Assembly (NCBI GenBank): GCA_965226245.1
Contig: CBDDCL010000015.1
Location: 2,790,001-2,854,000 of the forward strand
DNA: 64,000 nt
Direction of reading: 5' to 3'
Origin: CBDCYS01 sp965226245
GTDB taxonomy: Bacteria > Acidobacteriota > Terriglobia > Bryobacterales > UBA6623
Shown in pieces: positions 43,453-52,532 of the stretch (the first letter of the stretch is position 1; every line of letters begins with the position of its first letter). The notes beneath the pieces were generated by a model, which made no database searches, was not told where the DNA came from, and saw only the letters and a program-made list of their open reading frames with translations. A program made the translations under genes and the position numbers.

Positions 43453-44148
43453 CTAGTCCAGTGATTTGATCCGAATGTTGCGCCAAGCGACTGGGTAGGG
43501 GCCGGTTCCTTTCGGAATGCCGTGGACCTGCAGACCAATAAATCCTTTGGAGTGCGTCTTGTGGATCTCCTCGTCTTTCAGATCTTCGATCGGCTCGCCG
43601 TTGATCCAGGTCTGGATGCGCGGGCCCTTGGCCGCAATCCGGTACTGATTCCACTCACCGTCTTTGAAGTGCTTATGGGGAATCAGACGCTGTTCGGGCG
43701 TTAGCCAGCCTCGCGCCGTCGCTTCGCCGAACACATATCCGGCCAGCGCTCCTTTTTCGCCACTGACCTCGATCTCGACCTGCGGACCGTACACGCGCCC
43801 GACTGCGTTGATGGGGCCTTCGCCTGTCGCCCGGGTCTTGGTCTTTGAGCGGATTTGTACTCCGGAGTTGAGCTTGTCGTGCACGTTGACCTCGAACTCG
43901 AGTTCGAAATCGCCGTACTCCTTGACGGTGCAAAGAAAGGAGTTTGGGCTCCCCTCGCTTGTGCGCCCCACAATCGTTCCGTCCTCGACACGATACGCCG
44001 CCGTGCCATTCTTTTGCACCCAGCCGTTCAGTGTCTTCCCGTCAAAGAGCTCCATCCAGTCCGCGGCCCGCGCGCACGGGCAATGAATGGTGACGAGCAG
44101 CGCAAAAGCAAGGATGCCGCCCCAATTTCGCGAGAGTCTAGGTTTCAT
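43453..44148 (-). CDS. Secreted DUF1080 (3-keto-disaccharide hydrolase domain) protein
   Basis: 231 residues with a signal peptide (ILAFALLVTIHCPCARA). One DUF1080 beta-sandwich follows: WMELFDGKTLNGWVQKNG, YRVEDGTIVGRT, DFELEFEVNVHDKLNSGVQIRS, YGPQVEIEV, EWNQYRIAAKGPRIQTWING, GFIGLQVHG. Such domains are concanavalin-like, and some cleave 3-keto-glycosides. In this window the nearest partners are PQQ dehydrogenases and cytochromes, which fits periplasmic sugar oxidation, but the link is only positional. About 270 bases before the next gene hold no clear coding sequence. Confidence 0.88.
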   Translation of the reverse strand: MKPRLSRNWGGILAFALLVTIHCPCARAADWMELFDGKTLNGWVQKNGTAAYRVEDGTIVGRTSEGSPNSFLCTVKEYGDFELEFEVNVHDKLNSGVQIRSKTKTRATGEGPINAVGRVYGPQVEIEVSGEKGALAGYVFGEATARGWLTPEQRLIPHKHFKDGEWNQYRIAAKGPRIQTWINGEPIEDLKDEEIHKTHSKGFIGLQVHGIPKGTGPYPVAWRNIRIKSLD

Positions 44149-44416
44149 CGTAATCCCTCCTTGTGGATTTCTGGTTCACCGCCCGCACGACGCCCCGGTT
44201 TCAGGTGAAGATGGGCCCCGGCTATGCAGCCGTCGCCGATCCGAAGGCGAACGGAATCTTCGCAGCCTGCCGAGAAACTATTCCCGTCCAGCTACCGACA
44301 GCCCGCGGCTCTCCACAAAAGCGGAATGGCCGTGGCCTTGCGGGCCGAAGACGCCAAACTCGGCTGGCGCGCGGCGCTGAAGTCTTTCGCTCCTCATCTC
44401 CTCTCGGGCCGCCGTT

Positions 44417-46003
44417 CTAACGATGCAGCCCGAACACGAAGATGCCGTTCTTCGCGGTAATCGCAACATACTGCCGCCCTTCATGGGAGTAGGTCATCGG
44501 CGAGGTGCGGATCGACCCTCCGGTGTTGAAGTGCCACAGCAGCTTGCCTGTCTTCGCGTCGGCGGCAATGAAGTTGCCGGACCGGCTCGAGAAGAACACC
44601 AGTCCGCCCGCGGTCGTCATCGTACCCGCGAAGCTCGCCTGTTGCGCTTCGTCGCCGAGGAAGGGAAACTCCCAGCGGATCTTGCCGCTGCGAAAGTCGA
44701 TCGCGCGAATGAGCTGCCGCGCCTCTGTCTCCCGATGGTTAATGCTGTGGCCGGAGAGATAGTACATCCCGCAGGCGTCGCGCGCCGCCACATAGAAGAG
44801 TTCCGTCAAGGGGCTGTAGGAGGGGGCCTGCCAGTTCGTCCCGCCGTGGATGTCGGGGCAAACCAGGGTGCCTTTCGTGCTTGGAGCGGAGTTTTCCTCG
44901 AGCACGGGCCGGCCCTCGGGTGAGATTCGTTTCGCCCAGGTCTGCTTGGCGAAGGGCTCGGCCAGCAGCATCTTGCCGTTCGTACGGTCGAGGACGTAGA
45001 AGAAGCCGTTGCGGCTGGCCTGCAGCAGGAGCTTGCGGGGCTTGCCCTTCCAGTCCGCGTCGGCCAGCACGGGGGTTTGGCTGGCGTCCCAGTCGTGCAC
45101 GTCGTGCGGCGTGAACTGAAAATGCCAGGCGAGCTGGCCGTTGTCCGGATTCATGGCCAGCAGCGAGGCGGTGTAGAGGTTGTCTCCTTCGCGGCCGCGC
45201 CCGTCGAAGTCTTTTGGGCCGGGGTTGCCGGTGGTCCAGTAGATCAAGTTCAGCTCGGGGTCGTAGGTCCCGGTGGTCCAGGGAGCCCCGCCTCCGAATT
45301 TCCAGGCGTCCGTGCCGGGCCAGGTCTCCGATCCCGGATCCCCGGGGGCGGGCACGGTGAAGAAGCGCCAAACACGTTCGCCGGTCTCGGCGTCGAACGC
45401 GTGCAAGGCGCCGCGAAGCAGGCCGGTGTCCCCGCCGCGAGTGCCGAGCAGGACGCGGTTGCGAACGACGAACGGCGCCGCGGTCGCTCCGAAGCAGTTC
45501 TGTTCGTCGGTGAGCAGCGTCCTCCACAGCTCGGCCCCGCTGCGGGCGTCGAGCGCGACCACATGGCAGTCGAATGTTCCCAAGTAGAGCCGCTGGCCGG
45601 AAAGCCCAAACCCTCGGCTCCAGTTCGGCCGGCGGCCGTCGCCGCTCGCCTCGTGGGTGTATTCGTAGCGCCACAGAACGCGGCCGGTTCCCGCATCAAG
45701 GGCATGAGCGATCAGTCCGCCGATCGGCAGGTACATCACACCGTCGCGGACCAATGCCGTCGGCTCCGTACGATGCGGAACGGGCGCGAACTGAAACGCC
45801 CATTGCACAACGAGATCGCCGGCGTTGGAGACGTTGATTTGGTCGAGCGGGCTAAAACGCTGGCCGCTGTTGTCGCGGTCATAGCTGAGCCAGTTTTCCG
45901 GAGAGCGATAGCGGTCCTCCCGGAGCGCGCCAGCGTCGGCGGCGGCCGCAATAAACACGCAGGCGGCGGCCCCGCAAATCCACGATAGGTATGACGGTCT
46001 CAT
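44417..46003 (-). CDS. PQQ-dependent alcohol dehydrogenase (module 1)
   Basis: 528 residues with a signal peptide. An eight-bladed quinoprotein propeller begins NWLSYDRDNSGQRFSPLDQINVSN. PQQ-site segments are RDGVMYLPIGG, GTYDPELNLIYWTTGNPGP, and TPHDVHDWDASQTPVL, which gives an Asp-Trp-Asp pattern at the catalytic position. The usual adjacent Cys-Cys pair is not seen; DEQNCFGATAAPF lies in that area. The gene begins directly after the stop of a dihaem cytochrome gene (0-base gap), so both are co-expressed and the cytochrome is the likely electron acceptor. The substrate is an alcohol or sugar, not determinable here. Confidence 0.88.
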   Translation of the reverse strand: MRPSYLSWICGAAACVFIAAAADAGALREDRYRSPENWLSYDRDNSGQRFSPLDQINVSNAGDLVVQWAFQFAPVPHRTEPTALVRDGVMYLPIGGLIAHALDAGTGRVLWRYEYTHEASGDGRRPNWSRGFGLSGQRLYLGTFDCHVVALDARSGAELWRTLLTDEQNCFGATAAPFVVRNRVLLGTRGGDTGLLRGALHAFDAETGERVWRFFTVPAPGDPGSETWPGTDAWKFGGGAPWTTGTYDPELNLIYWTTGNPGPKDFDGRGREGDNLYTASLLAMNPDNGQLAWHFQFTPHDVHDWDASQTPVLADADWKGKPRKLLLQASRNGFFYVLDRTNGKMLLAEPFAKQTWAKRISPEGRPVLEENSAPSTKGTLVCPDIHGGTNWQAPSYSPLTELFYVAARDACGMYYLSGHSINHRETEARQLIRAIDFRSGKIRWEFPFLGDEAQQASFAGTMTTAGGLVFFSSRSGNFIAADAKTGKLLWHFNTGGSIRTSPMTYSHEGRQYVAITAKNGIFVFGLHR

Positions 46004-46834
46004 CTAATAGTTCGAAAAGTTGCGCTGGATTGGAATGTACCGGTCTCTCTGCCGGTCGAGATAGGCCAGCAGATTCCGCAACTGCCCGCCGGAAAGCTTG
46101 CTTCGGTAGTCTCGCGGCATCGCCGACTGCAACGGCTTCCGCAGCTCGGCGATGTCACGCCGGTCAAGCAGACGAAACCGCCCGTCGCGCATGAGGATCT
46201 GTACCGAGAAGGTGTCCTCGTTTTTGAGTATTCCCTCGACGCGGTCGCCGCCGCGAGTCAGCGCGGCCACGGTCTCGTAGCCCGCGGGCAGCACAGCGTC
46301 GGGGTTGAGAACATCATTACGGATCTGGTCGCTGGTCTTGCGAGCGGCGATGCTGTCGAGCGGCGGCCCGAGGAAACCGCCGGAGCCGTCCACCTGGTGG
46401 CAGCCCGCGCAGCCGGCGCTTTCGAAGATCTTGCGGCCCGCCTCGGCGTCGCCTGGGAGAGGGGGCTGCAAACCTGGGCGCGCCAGGCTGTGAAGGTACG
46501 TGACGAGCTGCCAAATACGCTGAGGCACGAGATCGGCTTGGGGCGGCATTTCCGTTCCGGGAAAGCCCTCGGAGATGACCTCGAACAGCGCGGCGTCGCT
46601 GCCGCGCACGGTGCGGCTGCTCACGAGGTTCGCTGCCATGCTTCCCTTGGCGTCTTGGCCGTGGCAGACGGCGCACCGCTCGAGGTAAAGCCCTCGTCCG
46701 GCCCGAACCGCGTCAGGATTACGGGTGAGCGGGTTCTTGGACTCCGAGGTTTCGGTTTGTCCGAAAGCCGCCGCCAGCAGAACCGCGCCCGCAAGCGTGA
46801 TCCTGGCGCCGATTCTGAAAGACTGAAACAGCAT
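46004..46834 (-). CDS. Dihaem cytochrome c, partner of PQQ dehydrogenase (module 1)
   Basis: About 276 residues from the ATG at 46834; the N-terminus MLFQSFRIGARITLAGAVLLAAA is a signal peptide. Two haem sites: YLERCAVCHGQDAKG and FESAGCAGCHQVDGSGGFLGPPL. The C-terminal part has a beta hairpin (GGDRVEGILKNEDTFSVQILMRDGR) and the helix LSGGQLRNLLAYLDRQRD, as seen in propeller-associated cytochromes of Acidobacteriota. It is followed without a gap by the dehydrogenase gene and preceded by the Kelch gene. The same layout recurs at 58159-58944. Confidence 0.87.
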   Translation of the reverse strand: MLFQSFRIGARITLAGAVLLAAAFGQTETSESKNPLTRNPDAVRAGRGLYLERCAVCHGQDAKGSMAANLVSSRTVRGSDAALFEVISEGFPGTEMPPQADLVPQRIWQLVTYLHSLARPGLQPPLPGDAEAGRKIFESAGCAGCHQVDGSGGFLGPPLDSIAARKTSDQIRNDVLNPDAVLPAGYETVAALTRGGDRVEGILKNEDTFSVQILMRDGRFRLLDRRDIAELRKPLQSAMPRDYRSKLSGGQLRNLLAYLDRQRDRYIPIQRNFSNY

Positions 46835-46936
46835 GCGGTAGTTGGCATTGTAGTACGTCCAGACCTGCCGCTGCTGCAAGCCGGGGGTCATCACATCAGG
46901 GGTGGTGGCCACCCGCTGATCCGATGTCGCGGCCAT

Positions 46937-47998
46937 TCAGGGTGCGTCACGCACCCAAACGCCCGGCTGCGGATCCTTGCCATCCGGGGAGCCACCGGCG
47001 ACGACAAGCCGCCCGCCGATGATGGCAGCCGCTGGTGACGACAGTGGCTGGGGCAACTCACCGAGTACGCTCCACTCGCCGTCATCAGAAGAGAGTACCC
47101 ATATCGAGGCTGCGACCTGCCTCCCGCTGCGGCCACGCGTCATGCCACCCATCATGAAGATCCGGCCGCCACGCAGAAACGTGCTGCCTTCGGCATGGGA
47201 ATGCGGCATCGGTAAATCGGGGCCGCTGCTCCAGGAGCTGGTCGCGGGATCGTAGACGTCGGTGCGCGCTTGATCTACTTGGGTGCTGTCGTGATGGAAC
47301 TGGCCGCCCATCGCGTAGATCTTCCCAGCGAAAGTGACCGTACTGAACTGATTGCGGGGCGCCGGCATCGGCGCGGCGTTCTTCCATTCGGCGGAGCCGT
47401 CCAGGTCGATCACCCAGTGGTCCGCCGAGTCGGTGTCGCGATCCGCCATGAGCCCCCCCATGTAGTGGAGACGGCGGCCGACCAGCGCCAGGCCGCCTCC
47501 AGCTCGCGGCTCGGGTAGCGAAGGCGCCGTAACGTAGGTGTTCTTGTCGATGTCGTACTTCCACACCTCAGCGATCGCCTTACCCGGGTACCCATCCTTG
47601 AAGCCTCCGGCGATCCAAACCGACCGCCCGTCGGCCACGGCGTTGATGTGGGTGATCGCGCTCGGCAGGTCGGCGAGCCGCCGCCAGGTGTTTTTGGCGG
47701 GATCGAAGACATCGGCGCGCTTGCTCGACTTGGTTCCCACGGTGTATCCGCCGAACAGGTAGAGGGTGTCGTCAATCACGGCGGTCCCCGACTCCCACCG
47801 CGGCACAGGCATCTCGGCGAGTTCCTGCCAGGAGCTCTCTTCGACGGAGGCTGCTTGCGGGCTCTGAGCTGGGGTCGGCCGAGCCTCGGACGGCTGGGTC
47901 GCGAAAGGCCAGAGCGCCGCCAGCGCGGCGAGGACGAACCCCGCCTCGAAGCCGCGCCGGGTGAGCCAGCTGTGCGTCGGTGTCGTGTTTGCCTTCAT
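46937..47998 (-). CDS. Secreted Kelch-repeat protein
   Basis: 353 residues from the ATG at 47998. A twin-Arg-like signal (LTRRGFEAGFVLAALAALWPFATQP) precedes about six Kelch repeats: DTLYLFGGYTVG, RSVWIAGGFKD, RRLHYMGGLMAD, GKIYAMGGQFHH, GRIFMMGGMTRG, GRLVVAGGSPDG. Each has the Gly-Gly pair and conserved aromatics, giving a six-bladed propeller. It is first in a minus-strand run with the dihaem cytochrome and the PQQ dehydrogenase. The function is unknown; a periplasmic binding or scaffold role in that module is possible. Confidence 0.85.
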   Translation of the reverse strand: MKANTTPTHSWLTRRGFEAGFVLAALAALWPFATQPSEARPTPAQSPQAASVEESSWQELAEMPVPRWESGTAVIDDTLYLFGGYTVGTKSSKRADVFDPAKNTWRRLADLPSAITHINAVADGRSVWIAGGFKDGYPGKAIAEVWKYDIDKNTYVTAPSLPEPRAGGGLALVGRRLHYMGGLMADRDTDSADHWVIDLDGSAEWKNAAPMPAPRNQFSTVTFAGKIYAMGGQFHHDSTQVDQARTDVYDPATSSWSSGPDLPMPHSHAEGSTFLRGGRIFMMGGMTRGRSGRQVAASIWVLSSDDGEWSVLGELPQPLSSPAAAIIGGRLVVAGGSPDGKDPQPGVWVRDAP

Positions 47999-48124
47999 CA
48001 TCCACTCCTCACTCGTCACGCTATACGAGACGCGGCCCGGCGCCAACTTCCAGCGCGGACGGACCTATTATATTATCGCAACACCGAATGGCGTGCCGTT
48101 AGAGCCGGCAGGAGGCAACAGCTC

Positions 48125-48420
48125 GTGCAGACACAGTGTACCCAGATCGAGTTCGAGTTTGGCAAGCATGTTCAACGGCGCGTGACGGCGCGTTTTGACG
48201 GCGGACAAATCAGTTCCGATGGCGGAGGGTTGTTGCTGCGCGGAGTTGATCGGCGGCTGAGGTTGCTCGATCGTTTGGCGGGCTGTTTCGAAGATCGCCG
48301 CGACCCCATTTGTTGTGCGCGTGGCAGAGAACGGCCAACCAAGACGCGGCGGCGGACAGCGTGGGCGAACTGGAGCGGATCGTCAAGCGGCTACGCGCGC
48401 GTTGACCGAAGGTGTGCGGC
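48125..48420 (+). pseudogene. IS1380-family transposase remnant
   Basis: A GTG at 48125 begins a typical IS1380 N-terminus: CTQIEFEFGKHVQRRVTARF, DGGQISSDGGGLLLRGVDRR, LDRLAGCFEDRRDP. After a break, another frame reads NQDAAADSVGELERIVKRLR, then AR-stop-PKV, which is the middle of the same family with a TGG-to-TGA nonsense. The rest is gone. Confidence 0.7.
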
Positions 48421-48504
48421 GGCGAAGGCGTCAGAGAGTTGGAGCTCGCCCTTCAATCGGACCCGTTATCCGATGTGGCCAACCACATTCTTCGCTAAGA
48501 GGGC

Positions 48505-48532
48505 GCGCGTTCGAATCGCGCCGGGCGGACCA
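48505..48532 (+). tRNA. tRNA 3' end fragment with CCA
   Basis: T-stem GCGCG/CGCGC around the loop TTCGAAT, then an acceptor strand CGGGCGG, discriminator A and encoded CCA. No matching 5' acceptor strand (CCGCCCG) or D arm is found within 100 bases upstream, so only the 3' end is present. Such fragments are often attachment-site scars of integrative elements. Confidence 0.5.
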
Positions 48533-48570
48533 ACCCCTTCCTTATCGTTTCACCAAGTTAACCCCTCTAG

Positions 48571-49254
48571 GACCTGGAGACGGGCGCGCTGCTGGCGCTG
48601 ACCGTGCAAGGCGCCGATCTGGGCGACACGAGCACCGTGTCCGAGACGATTAGCGCGGCCGCGGAGCAAGTCGCCGCGGTCGCCCAAGACCCGGAGGCGA
48701 ACGAGCAACTGTCTCCCCAAGGGCTGCAAGAAGTGGTGGCCGACAAGGGCTATCACAGCAACGACGTGCTGACGGACCTCAAGACGCTGCAGATGCGTTC
48801 TTACATCAATGAACCGGACCGCGGGCGGCGCAACTGGTGCGGCAAGCGGCGGCAGCAACAAGCGGTGTATGGCAACCGGCGACGGATGCGCGGCGAGCGG
48901 GGCAAACAACTGTCACGGTTGCGCAGCGAGCGGGTGGAACGCAGTTTTGCTCACTTATATGAGACCGGCCGGATGCGGCGGACGCACTTGCGCGGCCACG
49001 AAAATATCTTGAAACGGCTGCTGATTCACGGCGGCGCGTTCAACTTGTCGCTGCTGCTGAGGAAGGAGCTGGGAGCGGGCACGCCGCGCGGGCTGGCAGA
49101 AGCGAAAAAGGCCTTCGATTCGCTCTGGGAGGCCGTCAGGCGGCTGTTATCGGCCCGCCGAACGCGGTGGTTTCGGCTGTGGCCGCGCCCGGCGAACGGC
49201 TCCTTCCGGCTCGACTCGCCACTCTGCGTCTTCCGGCTCGCTCGCGCCGCCTGA
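48571..49254 (+). pseudogene. IS5/IS1182-type transposase, C-terminal fragment
   Basis: From DLETGALLALTVQGADLGDT onward the frame reads a DDE transposase C-terminus: LQEVVADKGYHSNDVLTDLK (Asp region), GRRNWCGKRRQQQAVYGNRR, RSERVERSFAHLYETGRMRR (Glu region), THLRGHENILKRLLIHGGAFNLSLLLRK. A TAG lies directly before the first codon and the N-terminal half is absent. This differs from the IS1182-type remnant at 2.1-2.7 kb. Confidence 0.75.
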
Positions 49255-49435
49255 AAACGGCCACATTTACCACGGGCTGCTAGGCCCTTGTTCAGCAGCG
49301 CTTCCAGCTCCGGCTTGGTGCTGGCGCTGATGTTGCAACCCTTTGCGGATCAACACGTTAAGGAAGGCGGGCCGGTGCGAGACAGAATCGCTTCACTGGC
49401 CCATGCCAGCTATCTTGTAAACTGGTGCTAGTATA

Positions 49436-50621
49436 GTGTCCAATAAATCACTGGACAAATCGCCTGATTTGTCGTATGCTGGGGTATGGCTTCCCCCTGC
49501 CAACTTTCGCCCTCCGAGCTGGAGCAGATTCGCCAATGGATCAATGCCCATGGCACCCCTCAGCAGGTGGCGCTGCGCTGCCGCATCGTGCTGGCTTCGA
49601 GCCAGGGTCTCTCCGATGTCGCCATTGCCAAGCAGTTGTCGGTGAACCGCAAAACCGTCATTCTGTGGCACCAGCGCTTTGCCCAACAGCGCTTGGACGG
49701 TCTCTGGGAGATCGCCCCCGGACGCGGCCGCAAACCCCGCTATGAGCTCGACAAGATCAGCGCCATTGTCGATGCCACGCTGCAAACCAAGCCCAAGGGA
49801 ATGACGCATTGGAGTTGCCGCACGCTGGCCAAAAACCAGGGGGTCAGCAAGTCCACCATCCACAACATCTGGCAAGCCCACCACCTCAAGCCCCATCGCG
49901 TGAAGAGCTTTAAGCTGTCGCGCGATCCGAAGTTTCTGGACAAACTGAGCGACGTGGTCGGGCTGTACTTGAATCCGCCCCAACAGGCGATCGTGTTGTG
50001 CCTGGATGAGAAAAGTCAGATTCAGGCTCTCGATCGCACGCAACCGGGCTTGCCGCTCAAGAAGGGGCGTTGCGGGACGATGACGCATGACTCTAAGCGC
50101 AACGGCACGACGACGCTGTTCGCCGCCTTGGAAACCTTGCAGGGCAAGGTCATCGGCCAATGCTTTGCGCGGCACCGCCATCAGGAGTTTCTGAAGTTCT
50201 TGCGCACGCTCGACAAAGAGTTCCCCGGCGACGTCCCGCTGCATTTAATCCTGGACAACTATGGGACGCATAAACACGAGAAAGTGCGGGGCTGGTTGAA
50301 GCGCCACCCGCGCTTTGAGACGCACTTTATTCCGACCAGCTCGAGTTGGCTGAACCTGGTCGAGCGCTGGTTCGGCGAACTGACCCAGAAGGCGATCCGG
50401 CGCGGGGCGTTCGGCAGCGTGGAGGAGTTAAAGGACTGCATTAAGGAATTCCTCGAGGTCTGGAACGAGGAGCCGAAACCGTTCGTCTGGACCGCGACGG
50501 TCGAATCGATTACGGAGAAACTTTCGCGCTGCCGGCGCACCTTGGAGAAGATTCAGGCTGGCAGCAGCAGCCCGCGGAGCAGAAAACGGAAGAAATGACT
50601 GTCCATTTATTTCGTGGACAC
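49436..50621 (+). mobile_element. IS630-family element
   Basis: Imperfect inverted repeats at the ends (GTGTCCAATAAATCACTGGAC on the left; the right end reads GTGTCCACGAAATAAATGGAC on the minus strand). TA on each side (49434-49435 and 50622-50623) matches the TA target of this family. One intact transposase gene inside. Confidence 0.85.
49486..50598 (+). CDS. IS630-family transposase
   Basis: 370 residues. The N-terminal HTH region (GTPQQVALRCRIVLASSQGLSDVAIAKQLSVNRKTVILWHQRF) and a second one (KNQGVSKSTIHNIWQ) are followed by the DDE domain. AIVLCLDEKSQIQALDRTQPG gives the first Asp, LHLILDNYGTHKH the second, and FIPTSSSWLNLVERWFGELT the Glu. The Lys/Arg-rich tail (RSRKRKK) is common. The frame is intact and the ends are present, so it may be active. 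Confidence 0.92.
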   Translation: MASPCQLSPSELEQIRQWINAHGTPQQVALRCRIVLASSQGLSDVAIAKQLSVNRKTVILWHQRFAQQRLDGLWEIAPGRGRKPRYELDKISAIVDATLQTKPKGMTHWSCRTLAKNQGVSKSTIHNIWQAHHLKPHRVKSFKLSRDPKFLDKLSDVVGLYLNPPQQAIVLCLDEKSQIQALDRTQPGLPLKKGRCGTMTHDSKRNGTTTLFAALETLQGKVIGQCFARHRHQEFLKFLRTLDKEFPGDVPLHLILDNYGTHKHEKVRGWLKRHPRFETHFIPTSSSWLNLVERWFGELTQKAIRRGAFGSVEELKDCIKEFLEVWNEEPKPFVWTATVESITEKLSRCRRTLEKIQAGSSSPRSRKRKK

Positions 50622-50847
50622 TACACTAGCGGCTATCAGGCATCCGGACGGGGCGGAGCCAAACGGGGCGGCTTGCCCGCGGACGGTCTCCTCGGGCCGG
50701 TGCGATGGACGACTCCAGGCTCGGGCCTGGGGCTCTGAATCTGTGTCGTGAAATTCCTGCTAGGTTTGGCAAGGCACAGGTCAAGCCGCCCGGATCTCTA
50801 CCCTGGCAGGTCAGCAAAAGCCAGCCGCGATCAGAGACAGGCCCTGG

Positions 50848-50898
50848 TTAGTAGCCCTTCTGCTTATCCACGACGTTCAACATGGGTTGACCCTTGAT
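50848..50898 (-). pseudogene. 3' end of a D-2-hydroxyacid dehydrogenase paralogue
   Basis: The minus strand reads IKGQPMLNVVDKQKGY and a stop at 50848, closely matching the last residues of the gene at 62070 (GEPLLNVVDKHRGY). The rest of the gene is cut off by the IS starting at 50899 and is not found on the other side of that IS. Between this and the IS630 element (50624-50847) no other gene is visible. Confidence 0.75.
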
Positions 50899-52532
50899 CC
50901 TAAAAACGGCGGTTGAATTGGCGGCTCAGGGGGCAAGTGGTTGATACTGTGGGTGATGTCGAAATCACGAGGCGCAATACAGCTTCACCCGCTGGGGGAG
51001 CCCCAAAATGCCATCGCAAAGCAGAGCCGTGGCAGCCAGGCGCTGGACACCTACGGCGGCAAGGTGCATCTGCGCTGGGACGCCGGCGCGGCGGTAACCG
51101 CCTACGGGCAGATGCCCTACTTCATCGAGTTTCTTAAAACCGCCGGGTTGTTCAACGACTGGGTCGCCGCTTGTCCGCTCGACTACCGCAGCCCCAACGC
51201 GCCGGCGGTGCGCGACGTGTTGGGCGCCCTGCTGCTGAGCCTGCTGGCGGGACATCGCCGCTACGCGCACATCAGCTCGATCCGCGGCGATGGAGTCAAC
51301 CCGGAATTGCTGGGGATGAGCAAGGTCGTCAGCGAAGACTCGGCGCGGCGGGCCTTTCAAAGGGCCGACGAGAAGGCTTGCAGCAGCTGGCTGCGCGAGC
51401 ATCTGCGGCGAACCTACGAGGCGCTGCTGGAAGAGCCCTGGATCCTCGACGTCGACTCCAGCGTCAAGCCGCTCTACGGGCGCCAGCAGGGCGCCAAGCG
51501 CGGTTACAACCCCAGCAAGCCGGGGCGCCCTTCGCACGTCTACCACACTTACTTCGTGGCCAACTTGCGGCTGCTGCTGGAAGTGGAAATGCAGCCGGGC
51601 AACCAGACGGCGTCCTCGTATGCGCAGCCGCAGTTGTGGAAGTTTATCGACGGCTTGGAACCCGGGCAGCGTCCGGCGCTGCTGCGCGGAGATATCGGCT
51701 GGGGGACGGAGCGGATGATGCTGGGCGCCGCACAGCGCGAGCTTCCTTATTTGTTCAAATTGCGGCAGAGCCGGGGCGTGAAGGGACTGTTGGAGAGGTT
51801 GTTTCGCAGCGAGGAATGGGAGTCGGCGGGCAAAGGCTGGCAAGGCATCAGCACGGAGTTGATGCTGGAAGGCTGCAGCCGGTCCCGGCCGCTGGTGGTG
51901 TTGCGGCGCCAGATTCGCAACGATCTGGCCCTCACTCAGCCCGACCCGGCGGCGCCGCAACAGCTCTCGTTGGGGTTGGCGGAAATCGTCGGCCAGGGTG
52001 TGCTCTATGAGTACGTGGTGCTGCTGAGTTCGCTCGACGAAGAGGTGGCGACGATCGCGCAGCACTATCGCGACCGGGCGGACGCGGAGAACAACTTTGA
52101 CGAATTGAAGAACCAATGGAGTTGGTCGGGATTCACGACCCAGGACCTGCTGCGTTGTCAGGTGCTGGCGCGCATCGGGGCGCTGGTGTACAACTGGTGG
52201 ACGCTGTTTACGCGGCTGGCGATCCCCGACAAGCATGGCGAGGCGATCACGACGCGTCCGCTGCTGCTGCACGGCATTGCCCGGCGGACGCGCCACGGCC
52301 ACCAAACCACGGTAACGATTACCAGCTTGCACGCCAGGGCGCGGCAGATGAAGGCGGCTTTGCAGCGGGGGAGCGCCTTTCTGCAATGGGTGCGAGCAAC
52401 TGCGGAGCAGTTGACCCGAGCCCAACGCTGGCGACTGATTCTGAGCTGGATTTTCCGCCAATTTCTCCACGGCAGAGTCCTCGGCGGCCCCTTGTATGTC
52501 ACCGATGCCCCCTAGCAACTGCCGTTTTTAGG
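50899..52532 (+). mobile_element. IS4-superfamily (IS1380-like) element
   Basis: Ends: CCTAAAAACGGCGGTTG on the left and the inverted CCTAAAAACGGCAGTTG on the right. 1,634 bp with one transposase. The flanks differ (TTGAT and TTCAA), so no target duplication is left; the left flank is a dehydrogenase gene end, the right an IS1634 fragment. The ends match the MITE at 23855-25079. Confidence 0.85.
50941..52515 (+). CDS. IS4-superfamily transposase
   Basis: About 520 residues (a better start may be the ATG at 50956, MSKSRGAIQ). Catalytic regions: ILDVDSSVKPLYGRQQGAKRGY (first Asp), ALLRGDIGWGTERMM (second Asp), and HYRDRADAENNFDELKNQW, which fits the Y-(2)-R-(3)-E-(6)-K signature exactly. This signature and the CCT ends with a 5-bp target (seen at the related MITE) point to IS1380 or a close IS4 group. 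The frame is intact. Confidence 0.88.
   Translation: MILWVMSKSRGAIQLHPLGEPQNAIAKQSRGSQALDTYGGKVHLRWDAGAAVTAYGQMPYFIEFLKTAGLFNDWVAACPLDYRSPNAPAVRDVLGALLLSLLAGHRRYAHISSIRGDGVNPELLGMSKVVSEDSARRAFQRADEKACSSWLREHLRRTYEALLEEPWILDVDSSVKPLYGRQQGAKRGYNPSKPGRPSHVYHTYFVANLRLLLEVEMQPGNQTASSYAQPQLWKFIDGLEPGQRPALLRGDIGWGTERMMLGAAQRELPYLFKLRQSRGVKGLLERLFRSEEWESAGKGWQGISTELMLEGCSRSRPLVVLRRQIRNDLALTQPDPAAPQQLSLGLAEIVGQGVLYEYVVLLSSLDEEVATIAQHYRDRADAENNFDELKNQWSWSGFTTQDLLRCQVLARIGALVYNWWTLFTRLAIPDKHGEAITTRPLLLHGIARRTRHGHQTTVTITSLHARARQMKAALQRGSAFLQWVRATAEQLTRAQRWRLILSWIFRQFLHGRVLGGPLYVTDAP

Noticed and set aside
44149..44416. Plus-strand frames between DUF1080 and PQQ dehydrogenase 1
   Set aside because: Short, unlike any family, and without a ribosome site; treated as intergenic.
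48421..48504. 5' half of the tRNA upstream of the CCA end
   Set aside because: No CCGCCCG acceptor strand, D arm or anticodon arm that pairs correctly could be found, so only the 3' fragment is annotated.
47648..48601. 317-codon plus-strand frame
   Set aside because: It joins antisense of the Kelch gene to an IS1380 remnant; only the part after 48125 has family likeness.
50965..52518. 517-codon open frame opposite the IS4-type transposase
   Set aside because: Antisense to a transposase with an exact YREK signature; composition is biased and no domain is recognisable.
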